DNA from: a virus
DNA: 64,000 nt
IMG/VR virus record: IMGVR_UViG_3300025151_004231
Location: 62,001 to 126,000 of that record
Strand: one strand, 5' to 3'
Shown: positions 16,958 through 24,005 of the stretch, one piece after another
How positions within the stretch are numbered: position 1 is the stretch's first letter
Layout: each line of letters begins with the position of its first letter
Program-made: the position numbers and the translations under genes
Notes under the pieces: generated by a model
Seen by the model: only the letters and a program-made list of their open reading frames with translations
The model's database searches: none
Told to the model about the DNA's origin: nothing

Positions 16958-17175
16958 ACTTCGCCTTTAATTTTTGCTACAAGATATTCTTGTTCGTAGT
17001 TTGGGTCACCATGATAGACTGGAGCCTTAGCAATTGCTTGATCTACTCTCATTTTGATCTGCCAGAGTTTCTTTTTCATGTCTGAACCCGTGTAACCACA
17101 GTTCCTTTCATTCAACATTTCATACTCTAGTTCCCAAATGATATGTAGTGCTTTTTCAACTTCAGGTAATATCAT
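16954..17175 (-). CDS. Hypothetical helical protein, 73 aa
   Basis: Starts MILPEVEKALHIIWELEYEML at ATG 17175; a longer in-frame start at 17220 would place coding sequence inside the promoter, so I reject it. The C-terminal half resembles the 78-residue protein at 3050-3286. The promoter -10 ends seven bases before the ATG with no ribosome site, so it is predicted to be leaderless. It overlaps the dehydrogenase gene by four bases. Confidence 0.6.
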   Translation of the reverse strand: MILPEVEKALHIIWELEYEMLNERNCGYTGSDMKKKLWQIKMRVDQAIAKAPVYHGDPNYEQEYLVAKIKGEV

Positions 17176-17182
17176 GTGTTCT

Positions 17183-17211
17183 ATTGTAATATTTAATACG
17201 ATTAGAGTCAA
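17183..17211 (-). promoter_or_regulatory. Sigma70-type promoter, TTGACT-17-TACAAT
   Basis: TTGACT (17206-17211) and TACAAT (17183-17188), one mismatch each, 17 bases apart, drive the minus-strand genes below. The plus-strand late octamer at 17239 faces away, making this a divergent control region. Confidence 0.7.
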
Positions 17212-17238
17212 GCAAAACATTTCCCAAAAGCAATTATT

Positions 17239-17246
17239 GATAAATA
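17239..17246 (+). promoter_or_regulatory. Late-promoter octamer GATAAATA
   Basis: GATAAATA lies five bases upstream of the plus-strand ATG at 17252, the same spacing seen at 24925 and 48425 on the minus strand. It would give a nearly leaderless late transcript of the metalloprotease gene. Confidence 0.55.
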
Positions 17247-17251
17247 ATAGT

Positions 17252-17791
17252 ATGAGAGCCTATCAATTTATCAACGAAACACCGCTTAAAGACTTGGAAA
17301 ATAGACTTCCCAAGATTAAGAGTGATCAATATAACGTAGACGAAAAAGGTAAAATTTACCGCGACGCCAAGCAGGCTGCCAAACAAGCACACAAGGCAAG
17401 AGAAGAATTAACTGCATCTGATCAAATGTTTGATGATGGCTTAAACATTGAAGATGAAGTAACAAAAGCCGCACATTGGATGGGTGACGTTTTAAAAGTT
17501 GAAAACATGCCTAAAGTTAAGTTAAGTTATGATACGCAAGAGGCACAAGATGGGCATCACACAGGTAGACACGAACTCGGTTCTGATGAGATTTGGGTCT
17601 ATGGCAACAGAAACTTAGTTGATATTCTTAGAACAGTATTCCATGAACTAGTTCATATTCGACAAGGAGAAAAAGGTCTAATCACACCTAATTCAAGTTA
17701 CCCAGGATCTCCTATAGAATCAGAAGCAGATGAAATTGCTGGTAAGTATATCAAAATATACGGTGAGCAAAATCATCACATTTTTCAATAA
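17252..17791 (+). CDS. HExxH zinc metalloprotease with capsid-targeting-like N-terminus
   Basis: I place the start at ATG 17252 (179 residues) because a late-promoter octamer lies five bases before it. The N-terminus MRAYQFINE ends in IxE, as in T4 head-internal proteins. The C-terminal half carries FHELVHIRQG (HExxH) and, 30 residues on, ESEADEIAG, which supplies a third glutamate ligand, so it is a gluzincin-type protease domain. A Lys/Ala/Gln helical linker joins the two. If packaged, it would be delivered with DNA. It lies on the opposite strand to its neighbours with its own promoter, an insertion-like pair with the next gene. Confidence 0.72.
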   Translation: MRAYQFINETPLKDLENRLPKIKSDQYNVDEKGKIYRDAKQAAKQAHKAREELTASDQMFDDGLNIEDEVTKAAHWMGDVLKVENMPKVKLSYDTQEAQDGHHTGRHELGSDEIWVYGNRNLVDILRTVFHELVHIRQGEKGLITPNSSYPGSPIESEADEIAGKYIKIYGEQNHHIFQ

Positions 17792-17996
17792 ACTCCGAAA
17801 CAAATTTACAGAACATCCGCACTCTTTGGGTGAAACATACACGGAACACTTAAGTTGTGCATTGTACTATGGTGTAAGTATGTTATTAACAGGCTTTGCT
17901 GTTATCATACATGCGTTCTTTCCGTTCTTGTTTGTAACAACTGGTAGTGATCTTGCAAAAGAAATCTGCAAGGATGTCAGCAAAAGAGAGTTATAA
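17730..17996 (+). CDS. DUF6356-like small membrane protein
   Basis: The conserved core HPHSLGETYTEHLSCAL, followed by a hydrophobic segment MLLTGFAVIIHAFFPFLF and VTTGSDL, matches what I know of the bacterial DUF6356 family (HPxSVGETYxEH, HAxFPFLF). Function is unknown. The first ATG is 17730, overlapping the protease gene by 62 bases; a GTG at 17763 would remove 11 weakly conserved residues and is as likely. The gene converges with the 2OG oxygenase gene, overlapping it by six bases. It looks of bacterial origin. Confidence 0.72.
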   Translation: MKLLVSISKYTVSKIITFFNKLRNKFTEHPHSLGETYTEHLSCALYYGVSMLLTGFAVIIHAFFPFLFVTTGSDLAKEICKDVSKREL

Positions 17997-18662
17997 CTCT
18001 CCCTTTCGTAATAATCGTATAAAATCTTTAGACTTTTGAGTACGTACTCCAGTAACTTGTAAAGTAATACGAGGGTGATGACCTGCGTTTGCAGTAGAGT
18101 GGGGCACGTCTTGCCATCTAAACGTAGTTACATCTCCTGCTTTCCAATGTTCAAAAGTATAGTTACCATAACTAAACCATTGACCGGGTCTCCAATCAGA
18201 TAATTGAATCATGTATCTTTCTACAGTACTTGGATCTTCAAAGTTCCATTTCTCTAATTTATCCATGTGTAAGTTCCATACTTGACCTGGATTCTGTACA
18301 TGAATTCTAGTCATCATATCATCTAAACCAAACTGATCTGCAATTGCTTGTATGCTTGGTGGCACTTCCCAGTTAAGATTACTGACAACATAGTCGATAC
18401 CATAACCTGTCTTTTCTAAGTCATAATCTTCAGTCTTAAATTCATCTTCTCCTCTGACTTTAGATTCTTTTTTAGGGTTGCCTCTCGTACGCCATGTTGC
18501 TTCTTTAGACTCTGCTACAACTTTGTCTAATTCTTCTTGTGTGATGCTACTCAAATCAATTACGCCTACTCTATCGACTGTATCATAGAGAGGATGCATC
18601 AAATCAGGGTCAAAGTGATAATTGCTTCTTTGTTTTAATTGTTCCCAACTGCTTTGTGTCAT
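17991..18662 (-). CDS. 2-oxoglutarate/Fe(II) oxygenase-like protein
   Basis: A 223-residue protein with a double-stranded beta-helix pattern: WNLHMDKLEKW gives the HxD iron pair, HWKAGDVTTFRWQDVPH gives the distal iron His and RITLQVTGV supplies the Arg that binds 2-oxoglutarate. It resembles aspartyl/asparaginyl beta-hydroxylase-type enzymes, which hydroxylate a side chain or a small molecule. The substrate is unknown. It overlaps the next gene by four bases (ATGA) and belongs to the 18-22 kb group of modifying enzymes. Confidence 0.78.
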   Translation of the reverse strand: MTQSSWEQLKQRSNYHFDPDLMHPLYDTVDRVGVIDLSSITQEELDKVVAESKEATWRTRGNPKKESKVRGEDEFKTEDYDLEKTGYGIDYVVSNLNWEVPPSIQAIADQFGLDDMMTRIHVQNPGQVWNLHMDKLEKWNFEDPSTVERYMIQLSDWRPGQWFSYGNYTFEHWKAGDVTTFRWQDVPHSTANAGHHPRITLQVTGVRTQKSKDFIRLLRKGEL

Positions 18663-19279
18663 ATGACTTTTATTCCAATATCTTTTAGATTGTAGTCTTG
18701 TTGATATTCTTCTGGTGGCCTATTGATTTTTAATATATCTGCTAAATCTATATTATTTTTAGGACTAATGCCACCATATCTTTTCCATGCATTGACGATA
18801 TCTCTATTTTGATCGTCTACAATCTTACTCATTTCTCTTAAGTTCACATAATATTTATGATAGAGAGGGTATGTAATATCAAAGTGTCCACATCTTACCC
18901 ACCAACCCAAACATGCATCATTATCTCTATGAACTAAAACGATAGGGCAGTCTGGCCAGTTGTCTTTTAGAAAATCTATGTGATGTGCGAACACATGACT
19001 CTTAATAATACGCACACCTTCGCCTGAAAAAGGTCTATCAAACTCTGCTTCACATTCTTCTTTTGTATACTTGTTAATATCACCGAAGAAATCTCCGAAC
19101 TCCATACCTGGATCAAAGTATGCGCCAATATGCATTAAGTCTAGTTGCCCACTAGCATCATGCCAGTATTCTCTTTCTTCACTAGCATCAGTTTGATCTA
19201 TAGAATCACTGTAGTAAATGTTTTTACAAACACTACTCCATTTAGATCCAGGTGCTCCTGCTACAAAAATATATTTCAT
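18659..19279 (-). CDS. Sulfotransferase-like P-loop protein
   Basis: A 206-residue protein starting MKYIFVAGAPGSKWSSVC, where AGAPGSKWSS is a 5'-PSB/P-loop of sulfotransferases. IIKSHVFAHHIDFL fits the catalytic-histidine region and PIVLVHRDNDACLGWW the 3'-phosphate strand. It would use PAPS. It lies four bases into the flanking genes, immediately after the second such protein. The acceptor is unknown. Confidence 0.68.
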   Translation of the reverse strand: MKYIFVAGAPGSKWSSVCKNIYYSDSIDQTDASEEREYWHDASGQLDLMHIGAYFDPGMEFGDFFGDINKYTKEECEAEFDRPFSGEGVRIIKSHVFAHHIDFLKDNWPDCPIVLVHRDNDACLGWWVRCGHFDITYPLYHKYYVNLREMSKIVDDQNRDIVNAWKRYGGISPKNNIDLADILKINRPPEEYQQDYNLKDIGIKVI

Positions 19280-19941
19280 ACGTTTCTTTCTTCCTTAGTT
19301 CTAATACCGTCCCACACTTCTTTGTCAAGCCAATGTTCGTCTACATATTTGACATATTTGTGATTAGCATCTTCCCAAATAAATTTCATTATATCTGGAT
19401 TGTCATATGCAACTGGAAAGTCTAAAACTTTACTTACATATCTTAGATAATAAGCCTTATGTAAAAAGAATGCTTCATGGTCTAAGAAATGCACATTATA
19501 GTCTAACAGATTTGTATAGTAATAGTCAAGTGCTATTGGAAGTGTTACTTCTTTTCTAACTCTTTTCTGTTGTTCTACGTTTATATTCTTATCTCTTACG
19601 ATTATACCTATCGTAACATCAATACCTAGTTTAATACATTCGTCTGCAAACTCTTTTATCTTGGGTACATAACGTGTGCCGTCATACATAAATGGACAAC
19701 TGACATTTGCTACCCAATAATCATGCTCACTAAAGTCAAAGTCTTTTAAACGTTCTGGATAAACCCAATACTCAGCAAATGTTTCTTCGTCACTAGGTAT
19801 CCAGTACTTGTCATTTAATTCTTTCCAACCACCTACTTTATCATGTAGACTAAACAGTCTACTGAATAAATGATTACCAGACCCTTGCGGACCTGTAATG
19901 ATTAAGATTTTCTTATTTGTGGTATCTTTGCTGTCCGACAT
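19276..19941 (-). CDS. P-loop sulfotransferase/kinase-like protein
   Basis: A 221-residue protein starting with a polar leader and then KILIITGPQGSGNHLFSRLF, a glycine-rich P-loop of the kind seen in sulfotransferases. Later parts (VTIGIIVRDKNINVEQQ) fit a 3'-phosphate strand. Similarity to known families is weaker than for its neighbour, and a kinase is not excluded. It overlaps both neighbours, by 29 bases with the cupin gene. Confidence 0.58.
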   Translation of the reverse strand: MSDSKDTTNKKILIITGPQGSGNHLFSRLFSLHDKVGGWKELNDKYWIPSDEETFAEYWVYPERLKDFDFSEHDYWVANVSCPFMYDGTRYVPKIKEFADECIKLGIDVTIGIIVRDKNINVEQQKRVRKEVTLPIALDYYYTNLLDYNVHFLDHEAFFLHKAYYLRYVSKVLDFPVAYDNPDIMKFIWEDANHKYVKYVDEHWLDKEVWDGIRTKEERNV

Positions 19942-20584
19942 ATGTTCTAATCTTTAATGGGTTAACTTCATCTGTAGGGCCTGTACCACTGTCTGGTGCC
20001 CATACAAACACGATGACATCTTCATCTTTGTCACAGATAAAGTTATGCAAACAATTTCTACGCATAAAAAATACTTCACCTTCATTGACATCATAGAATT
20101 CTTTATTGTCTAATTCTATCTTACCGTTGCCCTTGACTACTAATCCAACTCTGTGAGAAGGATGAGTGTGTAATGTCTGATACATGCCTGCAGGAAAATG
20201 CACATAGTTAATAACAGGATCACCTAATCTACCTGGATTGATTGCTGTAGTGTTTGTACCGCCGTCCATATAACTTAAGTTGCCTATGTCTAAGCATTCT
20301 TGTATAAAGATACGACTTTCTAATAAACTAAGTCCTGGAAACTCAACGATACAAGCAGAACTATCTTCATTACAAGATATTGTAAAGTTGTCTCCTGTAT
20401 TGACACATGCATTTTTCTTTGTTAATGTAATGTTATTGCTTTCAAAATTAGCATTTCTTAACATAACATATGCCATGCCAATCGGATTATACGTTTTAAC
20501 TTCATTGGCTTCTAATTTAATGATCGACATGTTGTAACGATCTTTTATATCTAATGTTCCAAAAACATTTACCATTCCTTTCAT
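19913..20584 (-). CDS. Cupin-domain protein
   Basis: A 223-residue protein whose C-terminal half has the cupin signature: HTHPSHRVGLVVKGNGKIEL (motif 1, with H-x-H and a terminal Glu/Asp) and EVFFMRRNCLHNFI (motif 2 with the metal His). Cupins here could be epimerases, isomerases or binding proteins; none can be chosen. The N-terminal ~100 residues are polar with several cysteines. Start at ATG 20584 overlaps the upstream stop (ATGA). Confidence 0.7.
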   Translation of the reverse strand: MKGMVNVFGTLDIKDRYNMSIIKLEANEVKTYNPIGMAYVMLRNANFESNNITLTKKNACVNTGDNFTISCNEDSSACIVEFPGLSLLESRIFIQECLDIGNLSYMDGGTNTTAINPGRLGDPVINYVHFPAGMYQTLHTHPSHRVGLVVKGNGKIELDNKEFYDVNEGEVFFMRRNCLHNFICDKDEDVIVFVWAPDSGTGPTDEVNPLKIRTYVGQQRYHK

Positions 20585-21360
20585 TCTAGTACTCCGTCTC
20601 GTCTCATTTGTTCACGTATTTTAGTTGCACTTATGTTATGTATTTCACGTTCAAACGTTTCTTGTTCAATCTTGTAACCTACATCTCTACCATAAGTAAT
20701 GTTTAATAAGTTCGGTACAACTGATATTTTTACTTTACCTGCATATTTGTATAAGACTTGTTGTAAATTCTCTGCAACTTCATATGCTGGGAAAGGATTG
20801 TTAATATCTATGGGCATATCTCTTACCATTAAAAAAACTTGCCCGTGTTTTGCTATTGCTCTGTCAAATAATGCTTGATGCCCACCGTGCCATGGTTGCC
20901 ATCTACCTAGCATTTGTGTTGTTGGCGCAGTATTATCCCATATGAATCTTTGCCCTATTTCATATGCAATAATTTTTGCATCTACATCACCACGTTTTTC
21001 GTGTATATTGTAGTCTGATACACAAGGTCTTTGAAACATATTATTAGTGTCTTCGTATTCACTTTCTTTTATAGTGTCTACAAATATTTCGTAGTCTGCA
21101 AAAAATTCATTTCTTGCATCTGTAAGCGGTGCAACAAAATCTGCTATTGCTATTTTACCATCGTCTTCTGCTTTTGTACACAGGTCAATCATACGTTGAT
21201 TCTGTCTTAATCTACCTTCTTCAGAAAAGTCCCAATCGTCTGCTTCTTCTCTGACTTTATCTGCGTTGAACCAAGCAACTTTGTCGCCTAAGTATGCAAC
21301 TAGTCGTTCTGCTAAATATGTTTTACCACTTCCGGGCAATCCAAATATTAATACTCTCAT
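20581..21360 (-). CDS. Fusion of APS-kinase-like and nucleotidyltransferase domains
   Basis: Residues 1-115 look like adenylylsulfate kinase: P-loop GLPGSGKTYL (7-16), FNADKVREEADDWDF (31-45), RLRQNQRMIDLC and IADFVAPLTDARNEF, mirroring the APS kinase DGDNxR, ENxRR and SPxRxxR landmarks. Residues 150-259 form an HxGH nucleotidyltransferase (GRWQPWHGGHQ, HNISATKIREQMR) that resembles NMN/pantetheine-phosphate adenylyltransferases more than ATP sulfurylase. An APS kinase next to sulfotransferases suggests PAPS supply; the second domain may activate a different group. Coupled to both neighbours by four-base overlaps. Confidence 0.78.
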   Translation of the reverse strand: MRVLIFGLPGSGKTYLAERLVAYLGDKVAWFNADKVREEADDWDFSEEGRLRQNQRMIDLCTKAEDDGKIAIADFVAPLTDARNEFFADYEIFVDTIKESEYEDTNNMFQRPCVSDYNIHEKRGDVDAKIIAYEIGQRFIWDNTAPTTQMLGRWQPWHGGHQALFDRAIAKHGQVFLMVRDMPIDINNPFPAYEVAENLQQVLYKYAGKVKISVVPNLLNITYGRDVGYKIEQETFEREIHNISATKIREQMRRDGVLE

Positions 21361-21908
21361 AGTATAAAACTCCTAAGGTCATTGGGTAAAACAGGATCTT
21401 GCATTCTTTCAGGGTGCCAAACTAGTCCCCACAGTTTTCTATTTTTATGTCTAAATGCTTCGATGCTTCCATCATCTGCATGTGCGATAGCATTTAAATC
21501 TGAGCCAACTTCCTTTAACTGATTCATGTGAAAACTATTTACTTCGTACTTCTCATCTTCTAAAATAATTCCGTGAGTAGTATTGTAATGATTTTCTATT
21601 GTGCTATTAACTCCTTGCTCTAATTCGTTAATAAGAAATGCACCGTGACAAACTCCTAGTACAGGTTTGTCTTGTATATAACATTGCGTTAATACTTTTG
21701 TTTCGACTAGTATTCTTTGAGGACTTGCGTCTCCACCTGTTAAGATTACTAAGTCTAAATCTCTAACTAATTCTTTATAGTCTTGTTCTATTATATTAGG
21801 GATATAAAAAAACGTATGACCACTTAGTAGGTTGTACCAACCGTGTTCTAAGCAATCATACGCCACGTTGTTATAATGTAATATCCTCTGTGATAGACCG
21901 ATATTCAC
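21357..21908 (-). CDS. Class I glutamine amidotransferase-like protein
   Basis: A 183-residue protein of the PuuD/GATase1 type: LVILTGGDASPQ, GVCHGAFLIN (nucleophile Cys in the elbow), and GLVWHPERMQDP supplying the His-Glu of the triad. These release ammonia from glutamine or hydrolyse gamma-glutamyl bonds. Family proteins are usually 240 residues; this one is compact. No synthetase partner is fused; the asparagine-synthase-like protein at 27188-28624, which lacks a visible N-terminal glutaminase nucleophile, could be a distant partner, which is speculative. Confidence 0.78.
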   Translation of the reverse strand: MNIGLSQRILHYNNVAYDCLEHGWYNLLSGHTFFYIPNIIEQDYKELVRDLDLVILTGGDASPQRILVETKVLTQCYIQDKPVLGVCHGAFLINELEQGVNSTIENHYNTTHGIILEDEKYEVNSFHMNQLKEVGSDLNAIAHADDGSIEAFRHKNRKLWGLVWHPERMQDPVLPNDLRSFIL

Positions 21909-21921
21909 TACATACTTCTAC

Positions 21922-22620
21922 TTACCAACCGTATGCTTCTGATACTAATTTCTGTCCTTCTGCATTATGGCTAGTGTTTTTGCATGAAATTTCATACAAG
22001 TCTTTACGCATGTCAGCAACAAGTGCTTCAATACGTGCTTGAGTTTCTGCATCACCAACTAGAGTTTCAAGTTTCATTGCACCGATTGTGCTGTGAAAAC
22101 CTTCGTCTTTAGCAATTTTTGCATAACGTGTTGAGATGAACTCATCTTCGATGACATCTGCCATTGTGTTCCAAACTGCTTCTGCACGACCTTCAGCAAC
22201 TAACTGATAAGCGGCAAGTGCGGCTGGATCAGAATCAGCATCATACTTTTCTAAAAGGCTTGCACCTTTAGCAGTAGGCTTTGCTTCTTCAGCGGCGATT
22301 GCTTCTGCAACATCGATCTCTTCGCCTTTGATATGCTCAATGACTTCTTTTACTAAACGAAAATGAATTGCTTCATCGTTTGCTTGTTTAGTTAAGTTTT
22401 GAAGTTCGATAGGGTCTGCATCAGCAGGCATAGATGCAATGTTATTGCTAATCTCTACCATGTTCATTCTTTCATTAACCATACGTCCAACAAAGTGTTC
22501 TACCAACGCATCCTCGTCAGGCATGTTGTCGAAATACTCTGCAACGTTAAGTTGACTTGCTTTGAATAATGCTTGATTGCCTTCGACAATACTAGCAACA
22601 AATTCTTTGTTTGATTTCAT
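21922..22620 (-). CDS. Ferritin-like (diiron) protein
   Basis: Start placed at ATG 22620 (232 residues) because of an AAGGAG site; an upstream start would add 13 poorly conserved residues. Two ExxH-type iron motifs are visible, NDEAIHFRLV and KDEGFHSTIG, each paired with an upstream glutamate in a helix (VNERMNMVEIS; VIEDEFISTRY), which fits a four-helix ferritin-like bundle with an acidic insert. Possible roles are oxidative protection or an oxygenase. Two late octamers (22664-22673, 22719-22726) lie upstream. Confidence 0.7.
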   Translation of the reverse strand: MKSNKEFVASIVEGNQALFKASQLNVAEYFDNMPDEDALVEHFVGRMVNERMNMVEISNNIASMPADADPIELQNLTKQANDEAIHFRLVKEVIEHIKGEEIDVAEAIAAEEAKPTAKGASLLEKYDADSDPAALAAYQLVAEGRAEAVWNTMADVIEDEFISTRYAKIAKDEGFHSTIGAMKLETLVGDAETQARIEALVADMRKDLYEISCKNTSHNAEGQKLVSEAYGW

Positions 22621-22663
22621 ATTATTCTCCTTAAGGGTTGTAGTAATTAAAATAATCACTACT

Positions 22664-22673
22664 AGTATTTATC
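22664..22673 (-). promoter_or_regulatory. Late promoter GATAAATACT
   Basis: GATAAATACT, matching the T4 late consensus TATAAATACTATT except at its first base, lies 43 bases upstream of ATG 22620. Confidence 0.65.
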
Positions 22674-22710
22674 TCTAGGATTGAGAAAAATATACGCACT
22701 TCACAAAAAT

Positions 22711-22718
22711 TATAAATA
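22711..22718 (+). promoter_or_regulatory. Late promoter TATAAATA, plus strand
   Basis: A perfect octamer 36 bases upstream of the plus-strand methyltransferase gene. It abuts the perfect minus-strand octamer at 22719-22726, giving a symmetric, divergent late-promoter pair. Confidence 0.65.
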
Positions 22719-22726
22719 TATTTATA
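22719..22726 (-). promoter_or_regulatory. Late promoter TATAAATA, minus strand
   Basis: A perfect octamer reading away from its plus-strand twin, about 100 bases upstream of the ferritin-like start, in tandem with GATAAATACT at 22664-22673. Confidence 0.6.
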
Positions 22727-22754
22727 CAATTTACAGTAAGGATAAAAAAATTCG

Positions 22755-23498
22755 ATGAATAGCAAAATTTTTAACTTGGTTATGGAAAATTTAGATGAGG
22801 CACTGAACTTACCTAAATACGATCACATCAGAACTAATCTTAATGAAAAGACTACGTTTGAAGAAATGGCTATCACTCCAGTCAAGTTCGATAAGTTCAA
22901 AGAAGATATCTTAACGACAATGGACTTAGATGCAAAAATCAGATGGGAAGGCACTATTGAATCTGTTGTTGATCAACTAGACATCAAATACTCTAGTATG
23001 TTTTTCGGTGAGATTTGGAAGCCACAGACAGAAATATATAGTTATACAGGCTGGCAGTTAGTTGATGAAGTTAAGAAACTTAATCCTAAAGCAGTATTAG
23101 ACGTAGGTTGTGGCTACAATCAATTTAAAGAACGTATACCAAATTTAATCGGCATTGATCCTTATAACAACATGTCAGATTATCAAGTTGATGTTTTAGA
23201 ATATGCAAACGTTGACGAACACTTTGATGCAATAATTGCATTAGGATCTATTAACTTTAATAGTATTGAAGATATTAGAGTGAGATTAGCAAACTGTAAT
23301 AAGTTACTTGCTAAAGGTGGTAAGATGTTCTTTAGAGTCAATCCAGGTATTCAACATAAGAACGGGCCTTGGGTAGAAGTATTTGAGTGGAGTTTTGAAG
23401 TTGCTCACAACTTTGCTAAAGAGTTTGGATTAGAACTAGAGACGTTCAAACAAGATGCTAATGACAGAAAGTATTTTGTTTACAGTAAACCTGCTTAA
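22755..23498 (+). CDS. SAM-dependent methyltransferase
   Basis: A 247-residue protein. After a helical N-terminus of about 105 residues, AVLDVGCGYNQFK is methyltransferase motif I, LIGIDPYN motif II (acidic end of strand 2), and FDAIIALGSINFN / GGKMFFRVNPG later strands. The substrate is unknown. It lies alone on the plus strand behind its own late promoter and an AAGGA site, and converges with the 64-residue gene. The start MNSKIFNLVMENLDE contains LxE, which may be a processing site like those of its neighbours, though less clear. Confidence 0.82.
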   Translation: MNSKIFNLVMENLDEALNLPKYDHIRTNLNEKTTFEEMAITPVKFDKFKEDILTTMDLDAKIRWEGTIESVVDQLDIKYSSMFFGEIWKPQTEIYSYTGWQLVDEVKKLNPKAVLDVGCGYNQFKERIPNLIGIDPYNNMSDYQVDVLEYANVDEHFDAIIALGSINFNSIEDIRVRLANCNKLLAKGGKMFFRVNPGIQHKNGPWVEVFEWSFEVAHNFAKEFGLELETFKQDANDRKYFVYSKPA

Positions 23499-23689
23499 CC
23501 TCGTTTAACTAAACGTAAACTTCCTATTCTATAGTCAGGAATATTATACATCTTTTTCATTAATTGTCTTGCTTCAAAATGTGTTTGAGCAGAGACAGTG
23601 AAGTCCATGTTGCCTGTGTATCCCGGTTGTTGTACAAACACAGTTGCGGCATAAAGATGATATGGCTTGACAACTTCAGATGCTCTCAT
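23495..23689 (-). CDS. Hypothetical protein, 64 aa
   Basis: Starts MRASEVVKPYHLYAATVFVQ, then a beta-strand pattern YTGNMDFTVSA and a helix THFEARQLMKKMY, ending RIGSLRLVKRG. This strand-helix-strand layout is common in small phage proteins I have seen, but I cannot name a family. It converges with the methyltransferase gene, overlapping by four bases, and begins one base after the next gene's stop. Confidence 0.6.
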   Translation of the reverse strand: MRASEVVKPYHLYAATVFVQQPGYTGNMDFTVSAQTHFEARQLMKKMYNIPDYRIGSLRLVKRG

Positions 23690-23690
23690 C

Positions 23691-24005
23691 TTACTTCTTC
23701 GGCTTGTTGCTTACGTTCTTTGCTTTACCCCTGCGATTCTTATTAGGGTCATTCTTTTTCTTTCTTTTTACAGCATTAGCAATTGCTTTCTTGCCACCAG
23801 AGTTACGTAAACTTGCGGCTTTACTTTTAGATAAACACTTAGGTTTGCCTTTGCCTTTACCATCACCGCATTTACCTACACGTTCGCCTTTGGTATTGTA
23901 TCTATCCCAACCACCGCCTCCGGCACCACCGTCTTTGCCTTTGCCGAACCAGGCTCGTAAATCTTCTTGGATAATTGACTCAGTTAGAATTTCATTAATA
24001 CGCAT
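23691..24005 (-). CDS. Basic Gly/Lys-rich late protein with capsid-targeting-like start
   Basis: Start set to ATG 24005, coupled to the upstream stop as TAATG (104 residues). The N-terminus MRINEILTE ends in LxE. The body has WFGKGKDGGAGGGGWDRYNT, then KGERVGKCGDGKGKG and KCLSKSKAASLRN, ending in a run of Lys/Arg. I know this WDRxNTKGxxVGKCG pattern from other marine phage proteins, but cannot name its family. The strongly basic end would bind DNA. A packaged DNA-binding protein is the likely reading. Confidence 0.68.
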   Translation of the reverse strand: MRINEILTESIIQEDLRAWFGKGKDGGAGGGGWDRYNTKGERVGKCGDGKGKGKPKCLSKSKAASLRNSGGKKAIANAVKRKKKNDPNKNRRGKAKNVSNKPKK

